From Penium margaritaceum (Eukaryota; Streptophyta; Zygnematophyceae; Desmidiales; Peniaceae): DNA of 25,659 nt. Where the stretch lies: contig SZWC01018959.1 of the NCBI GenBank assembly GCA_023375785.1, positions 3,951-29,609 of the forward strand, written 5' to 3'. The notes under the pieces were generated by a model. That model was not told the DNA's origin. It did not search any database and worked only from the letters and a program-made list of their open reading frames with translations. Positions 9,600 through 18,600 of this stretch are shown here, piece by piece (position 1 is the first letter of the stretch; each line of letters opens with the position of its first letter). The position numbers and the translations under genes were made by a program.

Positions 9600-10506
9600 G
9601 GTCTGTGATGCTCTAACCCGATGTGGGCCAACAGGTTGGCGAACGCAAACTTGAGCCCTGATGTCGTCAAAGCATCAACGATATCCTTGAGGTCCTCGCG
9701 TTGTTCGTGTACCCTTACCCGCTACAGGAGGGTGCGGTTTTCGTACACGCCTCCAAGGAGTCGCACATTTCGGAGGAGATCGTCATCTACAACGACTCTC
9801 GGGGGCGCTGCCCTGCACCATGGTGGCCACAATGTAGGAAGTGGGGTCCGCCCCCATTCCTCCAAGTGGTTCCGTATCTCCACCGTCGGTGGTGAACTTG
9901 AGTCGGCTTGTCGCCTGAGTAACAAACTCTGCAAGCCTATGGCGGTCATCGCGGATTGCCTTCACAGCGTCATCGTCCGGCTCATTCTTACGGGAACTTC
10001 CCGTGTGACTGCTTTCAGTGCCCTTGCTACTCTCGACAGTGTCACTGCCATCGGCAGCTTCTGGCAATGCGGCGGGCGCCTTACCCTTCTCGAGCAATCA
10101 GTGCGAGTTCGTTGAACAACGATGGTGATGGTCGCGATCCTCGTCGCCTTCGCCATTGTCGTTGTTGTGCTCTTTGTCGGGGTCCCCCTCCGGGAGATCC
10201 TCCTACCACGTCATCCGTCGCCTAGGGGTCGCCCACGTGCGCATCGACATGCTTGTCGAGCACTTTTTCGGCCTCCGCAGGCGTCTCGGTGTCACCGAGG
10301 TTGGCGTTGGTAGCCTTAGGCAGTACGGTTGCCGTAGGTGGTACGGTTGCCATAGGGAGTATGGTTGCCTTAAGCGGTACGATTGCCTTTGGGTTGGCAA
10401 CCGTGCTCACGGCGGCGGCTCCTAAATTTTGGAGTTCGCCGAGGGCGTGTGGTGAGAACGTCACCACCTTGCCCTTGTTGGTCTTGGACGGTCCGGCAGT
10501 TGCCAT
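9600..10506 (-). pseudogene. Element 2 gag remnant
   Basis: A minus-strand frame opens with MATAGPSKTNKGKVV at 10506 and runs as a low-complexity, Ala/Pro/Thr-rich stretch containing four six-residue repeats. Another frame (10097-9783) is acidic and Lys/Arg-rich (AIRDDRHRLAEFV). The position between leader and RT identifies it as gag. No capsid signature and no CCHC zinc knuckle can be seen, so the segment is probably the N-terminal half of gag joined to RT by an internal deletion near 9595. Assignment rests on position rather than on a recognised domain. Confidence 0.55.
10322..10393 (-). repeat. Four 18-bp tandem repeats inside element 2 gag
   Basis: Units lie at 10322-10339, 10340-10357, 10358-10375 and 10376-10393, with cores of the type GTACGGTTGCC on the plus strand. 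In the gag frame they encode a six-residue unit of the form (L/P)PxAT(V/I). The period is a multiple of three, so unit number can change without breaking the frame. Confidence 0.75.
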
Positions 10507-11358
10507 CTCCTTGCTCGTGCAACTAGCTCGTGAAGATTCTTGTGAGAATCATCCCACAACGTTAAGGAGGAATTGCCTCCCACAAAATCCTTGCTTTCAG
10601 GATCGGTGAGGTAATCATAAGTTCAATTCCTATCTTCCTTGGCCGCCACGTCAGCACAAGGTCTTCGTTTTTGGAACTAGACTTCCTAAGCCGTGACTCA
10701 TGGCGATTTGCAAGGACTAGTACCTAAAGAAACATAAAATTACAAGACAATGGAATGAGGAAGAATGTGAGTGCCGCTCACAAAACAAGAGCAAAGAGTG
10801 ACAAGGAGAATTCAGACAATTCCTACCAAGCCTTCCAATCTCTCTTCCAACTTCTTGTCTTTTGATTGTCTTCTTGTCTTCCTTGGTCTTCTCTTCACGG
10901 TCCTTGACACCTCTCGTATTCTTGGGCGACATCTCCCTTGAGCCGGCAGCCATTTGCAAGCTGCCAAAAATATGCAAGGTGTCACCCTCCTTTTTGGGGT
11001 GCTCTCAGGCTGTGAGAGTCCCTAAGCTTGGGAAGGGGCATTGTCCTAACGTTTTTATATAGTTTTGAAAGAGCCTTGAAAATGGGGAGGATATTGTGGT
11101 TTTTTAAGGTGGGAACTCCCTATCCCGCACCATAAAAATCCTCTTAACACTTTGGAAGTGGGAAGAGGCTGGAAGGAAGAGTGTCCATTAATTAGAGTTA
11201 TTTTTAAGCTATCTAACGCACTTTATGGCACTTCAATCCGTGAAGTGTAGATGCCGTAGTCACTTATGGCATTTCTACTATTGCTTGCACCTACCGATGG
11301 TGGTTTATATGTGACGTAGTCGCCATTTCCGTCGAACCCGTGGTGGCTAGGGTCATAT
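10507..11358 (-). other. Untranslated leader of element 2
   Basis: These 850 bases lie between the primer site and the first gag Met and hold no convincing coding sequence. The stretch at 10717-10977 reads as a Lys/Glu-rich minus-strand frame but resembles no known domain. A leader of this length usually carries packaging and dimerisation signals, but none is identifiable by eye. Confidence 0.5.
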
Positions 11359-11371
11359 GGCTCTGATACCA
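11359..11371 (-). other. Primer binding site of element 2
   Basis: The plus strand reads GGCTCTGATACCA, which is TGGTATCAGAGCC on the minus strand: the initiator-Met tRNA primer site. One base (G in element orientation) separates it from the LTR end, the same spacing as in the miniature element at 16.7 kb. Confidence 0.93.
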
Positions 11372-11372
11372 C

Positions 11373-12091
11373 TGTAACGGGTCGAGGCTCTAGCTCCTAC
11401 TCTGAAGTCTTCGTCGGAGTTTGCACGATTGCGTTCTCAGTCCGCGTCAGGGGTTTACCCCCTTAGCAAGACTGAGGGGCAATTGTATCGATGACCCCAA
11501 GGAGGGAGACTCGAATATTTTGAGTATATGGAGGCCCATTTCCGTTTTTAACCTTACCCCTAGTTTTTAGGACCCAAACTTGGGTTTTTTTACCTCGAAC
11601 TCGTGCAGTTGCACGATTTCTCTGGTTTCAAAACTCATAGTTCATCCTAAACAAATTTGAGTTTAGTTTTTGACCTGTTGACGTGAAATCGTCGCGTGCG
11701 AGGTACGATCTGCGATTTTGCGCCGACTTCTCTTGTGCGCTTGTCTCATCCTTGCGCTCGCCCTCGCTCCCCCTATCCCTAGTCCTTGCTTACTCGTTTG
11801 TAAATAGGGTGAGGGGGGGCGAGGGCATGAGGCCACGGGGCCTCGCCCTCGAGGCCCTCGTGGCCCCTCAGGCGCCGATCGGGCTGAGGCCGCGATTGGC
11901 GGTTGGCGGCTGGCTGGCTGGTGGCCGGCTAGTCGCTTGGCCGGCCGCCAGCCATCTGGCCGGTCGGCAGCGAGGTGGCCAGCAGCTCGTAAAGTGCTGG
12001 CTACCGGCCAGCGCTCGCTAACGCGAGGGGTGGTGCGCAACCACCCCTCGCTTGAGCGAGGAGGGAGGGCCGAACCGGCCCTCACGCTACA
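11373..12091 (-). repeat. 5' LTR of element 2 (719 bp)
   Basis: In element orientation it begins TGTAGCGTGAGGG (12091) and ends GACCCGTTACA (11373), one base before the primer site. The termini are TGTA...TACA. The outer boundary is fixed by these ends and by the matching ends of the TRIM LTRs, not by a second copy, because the 3' LTR is lost. The outer 280 bases are CpG-rich and full of hairpins: arms 12023-12034/12040-12051 (12 bp, perfect), AGGGCCG-AAC-CGGCCCT at 12066-12082, and nested inverted repeats around 11820-11862. No clear TATA box is visible. Confidence 0.7.
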
Positions 12092-13270
12092 TTTACGATT
12101 GCTCTTCAATGATGAATTTTATATGGCTAATCACAATAAATCGCATGCCATGGTTCAATTCTCACCGGTATCTCTCCATGATATTTTCCTAATGTACGAA
12201 AACAAGGAAGGGTAGTTGAGTTCCACCACTTTTATGGTTTTTTTAGTTGGTGAGTGGAAAATATTGGTAAAAGGTGTTAATACTTCGAATATAATTCTAA
12301 TATTTTATGTTTTTCGCGTAGTCAATAATTAAGTATAAATGTTTTATGCATATACCTTATTTCATAATTTTTCAAATTGCATAATCAAGAGTTGGATTTT
12401 TTTCTTGTGAGTGAAAATTCAATAAATGGTTTTCATTCTTACTGATGAAAAGTTTATTGCTTTATTCAGGAATTAGGATGTTAGAAAAGACTTTAACAGT
12501 GTATTTAGTTAAAAATATAAGAAAAAGTTACTTGCCATCTCATTTAAAAGGTAATGGCATTTTTCTATAAATTAATATATTTTAACGGACCTACTAGGTA
12601 ACTTCCATCCGCTATTTATATGGTGCACAAAAATATTTCCTATATATTGGGACACATTGTGAAGGGCATGATAATTGCTTTTTCTTTTAATTTTTTTCAT
12701 TGTGCGGAAATAAAAATTAAACTTTAGAGAGCTCTCTTAGTAGAGAGTTATCAGTAGAATCATTATACTCGTACTGGAAATTTTCTGCTTCCTTACGTCC
12801 AGAGCAGTTTCGTTGGTACTTAAGAGAGATCGTCATTTTTCTTAGATACTTACAATATACGTTAGCATAGGAGGATCGATCGTATGTTTGACATTGTGCT
12901 TCGTTGCTTTCCATGTGAGCTTGTATGGTTGTTTTCTTTAGGAAAATATAACGTCTTGACTACAGATTTTCGATTTGATACGTCGTTCGATGTATGACGT
13001 CTAGAAATCTCCGGCAAGTCTATCACATTTTGGAAGCTTGAGGTGTACGACGCTGTGAGCCTCTCACGGTGCAGATGCCGTCAGACGGTATCGGCGGCTG
13101 TCGGCTGGTTGTTGACGTAAGCAGCGCTGCTGGGTTCCTCTGTAACCAAGAAAACTATCCACCAATGAAAACGACTAACCAAGAACCAAAATAATTTTTT
13201 TTCACTCCGAAATTACCCAAATCCTAGGTCCAATACAAACTTCCCATTCACTAGACACCAAAAGACAGCA
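12092..13270. other. AT-rich intergenic stretch, no gene seen
   Basis: The composition drops abruptly to AT-rich at 12092, right at the LTR boundary. Only short open frames occur. I see no RNA gene, transposon protein or conserved domain. A somewhat GC-richer patch at 13030-13140 has no recognisable content. Confidence 0.6.
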
Positions 13271-14930
13271 CAAGCGCAGCAGATTGACTGTGCGTGGCTC
13301 TTGGTACCCACTCCCACCCGACACTCCCCAGCAGAGGGCGTTAGAATGTCGGCCAAACTCTGCTCTCTATCAGTCCCTTTCCACAATACCTAAATTTCTC
13401 ACAATCATTCCTTGGACTCTTACCCCAAACATAAAACATCCGCACTCCTTGTCCTGTTCCCACACACTTCTACAAAATTCCTTGATGTCCTCTTTCTTTT
13501 CTAAATGTTCCCTTCCACTTTTCTCTTTTTTTCAGAAATGCAAGAAAATATCAAAACTCACTCACCTCTTTGTCGGTTGATGCTGACCTCTATGTTGCGT
13601 CCCTTGCTTCTCTTCTTCGCCACGTGTAGTCCCTTTCTTCCCTTGTTCCTGTCCCAACCGACCCTGCACCCAACCCTTCAAACCCCACTCCAGTCACCCA
13701 CGCTCACCTTGCAAAGTCGTGTAGCCTCACGTGACGTCCCGGCGCTCTCGCCGTCTCACGCTCGCCCACGCTTGCCTCGGTCTATTACGCGTACTATAGT
13801 CTGGGCCTCCGGTCTTGTGCAGAAATCTGTCGCATAAATCCCCTCTCTCACTTTCTAACCTTCTAGGAAAATTCGGCAGAGTTCTGACTTGGAAACTGAT
13901 TTCCTCCTCCTCTTGGTAGTAAAGAAGTGATGTCTCTCACACTTAGACAAGATGTGAACGTCTGGGCATAAGTGATGGAAGAATAGAGTTGAATAATCTT
14001 GAGACATAAAAAATGGTACATGAAAGTTACTACTTATATAGGTCTAGTAACAAAGAAGTCTCAACCTAGCCTAGTCTTGTCCCAAAACGCGATTCGGGCG
14101 CGCAAATCACCTTTCCAGCGGGTTCCAGCCACTTTCCGGACCTTCTTTTCTTGCCTTCCACGCTTCCTCGGGGCGCATTTTGGTGGCGTGTGCGCTGCCA
14201 AAAATGAAGCATCCTCCCACTTGCGCATTTTTGCCTCGCTAGAGAGAAAATGGCGAAAACACCTTTTTCTTCTTGTCCACCGACGAGTTGGAGAAGGTTC
14301 TACTAAATTCGGCGGCGCCATTTCCTTGTCACTTCGCTTCCTGTTGCGTACACGACACCCCCTCCTCTCTTTCCCCTCACTTTCCTTTTNCATTTTTCTC
14401 TCCCGTCGAATCTTCCCGATTCCCCCCCCCCCTCTCCTTCTTGCTTTTGCGTGACACCTCCCGTCGTGCCGTGTATGAAACGCCACCCGCTCGCTTGCTT
14501 GCTGGCCTCTTTCCGTGTGTTGCGCCGTACACGTCACTCTCTTTTTTTTTGTATTTTCCGTTACACCTCTTCTTATCCTAACAGGTAAGGCCCAGCTTTG
14601 CCCACTGCATGTTTTCCCAGCCTCTTTCTCTGGCTTCTGCCAGCAAGGAATCTTTATGTTGCACTGGTGTCCTGAATGTAATCGTCCGATGGTGAGCACC
14701 TCGGTGGAGATGTGGATACAGGTGTCCGATGTCCCTCCAGGGTCACCCAGCGCAGAATGGCAAACATGCCGGTCAATGGCTTAACATTTAAGGGTCAACT
14801 GCTTCAACTCGTAAAACTTCGCGAACTATTTTTAAAAAGTAGAGAGCGATCCAAACAATTTCCACAGCCTACAACCGGTAAGAAGTTCAAAAACAAAATC
14901 CTTGTGCAGATATTTGCTACATAAATTAAA
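13271..14930. other. CT-rich region of unknown nature, unassigned short frames
   Basis: The plus strand is strongly pyrimidine-rich, with runs of T and C (for example the C run near 14425), and holds an ambiguous base N at 14390. A minus-strand open frame of 212 codons (14699-14061) is basic and low-complexity, starts only at GTG, and is probably a by-product of the CT bias. A short plus-strand segment near 14650-14780 reads MLHWCPECNRPMV, a CxxC pair of the kind seen in zinc-binding proteins, and a donor-like CAG|GTAAGG lies at 14583. This could be a decayed exon, but no homologue is recognised. Confidence 0.35.
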
Positions 14931-16698
14931 GAGAAAGTAAAAAGCATGTAAAGGTTTTGTAAACATGCATGGAAGTGCGAAACATAGAAATGAAGATCAA
15001 AATTCATTTTTTGGAAAGAAAAATACAATAAATATCAATTGATAAAAACACAAATAATCACGTAAATAATTGCACAAAACAACTTAAAAATTAATGTAAG
15101 AAACATATAAACCTTATGAATGAATGGAAAACAAATTATTTGAAAAAACAGTTCAAAAACAATTTCACATAATAATCACATATGAATTAAGAAACGATCA
15201 AAAACTTTCCATAGCTCATTGAAAAATTTTCAATTCTTATACGTTGAAAATTTTGAACATGCCAAATTTATCATAATTTTTATCCATATTAATCATTTAA
15301 ATCTATAATTTTTTCCATAGTTGTTATTACTTTGACATTGATTCTTAAGGTATAAATTCATGAAAAAAATAATTTGTTTCTAATTAAAAAATTTATTGAA
15401 AAGAGAAAAAATTATTGAACACAATTTTTTTGATAAAATATATTTCTCCCTTCATTTTACGTAAATTATCATGTAAATACTTAAACAATAATTAAGTACA
15501 TCAATTAATGAAATACCATGAAGTATAAAAAACAAAAATATATGATTTGTTTCCATGTTTTCGATGTTTTCATTCCCATTTTCGATATTAACATGAAACT
15601 CACTAAACTATGGAATTGTTAGTGGTTATTCAAAAAAACTAATACATGTCTTTATATCTATTTGTTACATGATGATTCAACGAAATTATTTTTAACAAAA
15701 GGTAAGTTGTTAAGAATTTAATTTAAAAGGACTAATGAATCATAAAAATTAGAATTGAACAAGAGGGTTATTTCATGAAATTCAAACATATGGTCCTCAA
15801 ATTTGGCAAAAGGATACATCATATAAGATAATTAAATAAATGAATATGTTTTTATTTCAAAATAAAAAGTAAAACAAATCATATGCTTCATACTACTTAC
15901 TTATCAATACTTCTAAGTAATAGATTCAAATTATATCAATATCCTCCAAGTGATTGTTACAAAATATACTATCAAGTGTCTATTAGGGTTCGTTTCATTT
16001 TGGAACAACACCCCGATTATTAAGTCACTATGTTCATTACATGTTTTATATCATATGCATAACAACATTAAAATAAAATTTAAAGATATGAGTATGATCC
16101 ATAAGTGAGTTGCGTTAGATAATTTGAAAGTGATTTGTATGAATTATTTTTTATTTATGGTTCTTCTACATGGCTATATTTAACTGATTTATATAATAAT
16201 AAAAATAGATAATGTTTCTTAAATTTTCATGTATGAATGAAATTCTTACACAAGAAACTATTAAATCTCTATTTCAGACTACTAGTGCAACTTTTACTTG
16301 TTTTCAAGGTGACATAAAAGTAAAATTCTCATTTATATGTTTGAAAATAAATTAAACATGAAAGCATGTTCAACACAATATTCTGAATAAATTGTATGAG
16401 TGGGCAACAAAATGACACTGAATTAGGGAATTATTTTTTAATTATATGTTTTGGAATTTTTGCTCTATTCCTATTGAAAATTATCACATATTGAACATTG
16501 AATGATAAATTTAGGATAAGGAAGGTCTACTAAATAATATGCAAAATTCTGAACATTTCATATGTGGTATTCATCAATATGTTTAATGGAATTATAAATT
16601 TTAGATCCGTAGATTCCTTTCCTGTGAATCCATGATTCAATTAATATATAAAATCCAATCATAAATTAATTTAGAATTTAAGAGCCCAGCTCTTGGAG
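14931..16698. other. Very AT-rich spacer, no gene seen
   Basis: About 1.8 kb of A/T-dominated sequence has stops in all frames, oligo-A and oligo-T runs, and no open frame above about 60 codons. No terminal inverted repeat or tandem array is evident by eye. It forms the left flank of the TRIM insertion. Confidence 0.6.
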
Positions 16699-16703
16699 TG
16701 GAC

Positions 16704-16864
16704 TATAGCGTGGCAGTGTAAGGTTGAACGGTCGAAGGAGCCATGTGGCTCCAACGGGGTCACCTCGGACAATGGGCGGTTGGCTGGGATGGCTTGAGGG
16801 TCAAAGACACTCAAGCACCGCGGTTTTGTCCTAGTGGGCCAAGGATTCCGCCGAATCTGTTACA
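16704..16864 (+). repeat. TRIM 5' LTR
   Basis: It begins TATAGCGTGG, where the 3' copy has TGTAGCGTGG, so the canonical TG has become TA. It ends CTGTTACA. The hairpin GGAGCCA-TG-TGGCTCC is present. The 10-bp hairpin that is perfect in the other LTR carries a mismatch here. Confidence 0.92.
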
Positions 16865-16865
16865 T

Positions 16866-16877
16866 TGGTATCAGAGC
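16866..16877 (+). other. TRIM primer binding site
   Basis: TGGTATCAGAGC starts one base after the 5' LTR and matches the primer site of elements 1 and 2. It shows that this small repeat replicates by tRNA-primed reverse transcription rather than being a DNA-type miniature element. Confidence 0.95.
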
Positions 16878-16944
16878 TCCAAGGCTCGAGTCCCACGTTT
16901 GAATTACCGGCGATGACGAGGCGGCTATTACTCCTAGTAGGGGG

Positions 16945-17105
16945 TGTAGCGTGGAAGTGCCACGCCTACCGATCGAAGGAGCCACATGGCTCGAGCGGGG
17001 TCACCTGGGACTGTGCGCGGTTCGACAGCATGGCTTGAGGGTTGAAGACCCTCAAGCATCGCGGTTTTGGCCTAGTCGGCCAAGGATTCCGTAGAATCCG
17101 TTACA
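16945..17105 (+). repeat. TRIM 3' LTR
   Basis: It begins TGTAGCGTGG and ends ATCCGTTACA. It holds a perfect 10-bp hairpin (GCTTGAGGGT, five-base loop, ACCCTCAAGC), GGATTC-CGTA-GAATCC and GCGTGG/CCACGC, so most of its length can fold. It aligns end to end with the 5' copy at the same length. Confidence 0.93.
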
Positions 17106-17110
17106 TGGAC

Positions 17111-18600
17111 ATTCTTATAAAATTTCCAGGAAATATAATGCATATGATTATGGAAGCTTGGAAACATTAGAGAATGCATTTCATAAATTTCTTGAAACTT
17201 TAAGTGGTAAATGTTTATTATGTAGTTTTGGAGCAGAAAATAAAGAATGAAGTTTGAAGATAATGAAAGAGTAAAATCAGGATATGTTGGAAAAGAGTTT
17301 CAAACTATGAAAATCAATCCAAATTTCAACATAAGTTTCATTGATGTAGATTCCATGTTTCTTTATCTAGGAAGAATTGTTTTACAAGTTTTACCTGAAA
17401 CCTAAAGGTTTGACCCACTCACGTTTTTGCTCATAAACATTATTTATTAATGATGTTTTTTTCAAAAAATTTCAATGCTTCATTTAGCTAAAGCATTATA
17501 CATGTTATTATTTGGATTTTTGTTGTGAAATATCGCATAGACATATGAGTAGTATATATAGACTGGTGAAAACATCATATTTGATTTTTATTTTTTAATT
17601 TTGGGAACAACTTTGTTTTTTATAAGTGGTATTGGGTGGATTTGTATTTTTCAGCTCGAATGGCATAAAATGTTTATCTCATTTATATAAGAGATTTTTC
17701 GTGAAATGACGTGAGAACATGTGTCATTGCATAGTTTGACTATCATTCATGGATATCAAGAATTTTACATCGGTAAGTGGAGGCAATCTATATTCAGCAC
17801 CTTGATTGCTCATGTTGCCTTGCATATCTTTCGGATTGGTTCATTCACCTCTTTTTAAAGGAATTTAGATGCATTTGGATGTTTTTGCGTGTTTTGCAAG
17901 ACTTGGAGCAAGCCATATTAGGGTTACATAGTAAACCAATGCAATCGGTTTGGCAGCGAAGAATCTGCGCTGATGTTAGAAAATCTACTACACAAGGAAT
18001 TCCACAAGTGCAAGTCTTTCTATGGTCGGCATTTTTTCCACGGACGACTCATCGTGTAATTTGTATGTATTTGTTTCTACACTTATGTTGCGTCCGAACG
18101 ACAGGCTCTCTCTATGCTCTATTGTTCTTACGAAAGCAACTCCCAGTACGAGAAAAAATGCGAATTGGACAAACTTCACGTAGTAACTTTGGTTTGTCCC
18201 AAAACAAGCTCCAAAAATGGCAAGCAAGCACGTGGCTCGGACGACGAATTCTCCTCGGACAAGAGGGGAACGTCGAGCAAAATTCGTTTCGAAGGCAAAA
18301 AAACATGTTTGAACCCAGCGTTAGTGTATTACTACGTAACCCCAATGCGCGCGTGCATGCAGCCAATGCAACTAGTTTACGTTGTAATGTGCCTATTAAT
18401 CTTCTTTCTCATGTCAATGTTTCCTTTATATGGATGAAGATTCGTTTATGTATGTTGTATGCGTTGAAAAACTAATACCTTAATTGTAATCCATCACATA
18501 CTCATGTTTTTATGTACATGTGAATGAATTACAATCACTCATAATATTTTATTTATTTATGTTTTTTTTCAGTTTCTTCGCCATTTGAAGCTATTACATT
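17111..18600. other. AT-rich flank with one weak open frame
   Basis: The stretch to about 17770 is AT-rich and gene-free. A plus-strand open frame of 232 codons spans 17777-18475 but begins at GTG, matches no known domain, and shares the interval with another open plus-strand frame (18114-18437). Both contain Cys- and hydrophobic-rich tails. I cannot separate a real decayed exon from chance here. From 18476 to 18600 the sequence is AT-rich again. Confidence 0.35.

Larger units (their letters stand above)
6859..12091 (-). mobile_element. Element 2: internally deleted Ty3/gypsy chromovirus
   Basis: In element orientation (right to left) it has a 5' LTR at 12091-11373, a PBS at 11371-11359, a leader, gag remnant, RT, RNase H, integrase and chromodomain. 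It then stops at the junction with element 1's 3' LTR, so its 3' LTR is missing. The capsid-zinc knuckle-protease interval expected between gag and RT is also missing. Several stops and frame changes make it inactive. The simplest history is that element 1 inserted into or recombined with element 2. The lost 5' edge of element 1 prevents a target-duplication test. Confidence 0.9.
16704..17105 (+). mobile_element. TRIM: miniature LTR retrotransposon (402 bp)
   Basis: Two LTRs of exactly 161 bp (16704-16864 and 16945-17105) flank an 80-bp interior. The interior opens with the initiator-Met primer site and closes with a polypurine tract (AGTAGGGGG, 16936-16944). A perfect five-base target-site duplication, TGGAC, borders it at 16699-16703 and 17106-17110. 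There is no room for coding sequence, so mobility must have depended on proteins supplied by another element. The LTRs are diverged, so the insertion is old. The outer ends TGTAGCGTG and CCGTTACA match element 2's LTR, which points to that chromovirus family as the helper. Confidence 0.95.

Noticed and set aside
14061..14699. 212-codon basic protein on the minus strand
   Set aside because: GTG start, an ambiguous base inside, and Arg/Lys richness expected from a CT-rich opposite strand.
17777..18475. 232-codon hypothetical protein
   Set aside because: It starts at GTG, has no recognised domain, overlaps another open plus-strand frame, and lies in transposon-bearing AT-rich DNA. It is mentioned in the region note but not called as a gene.
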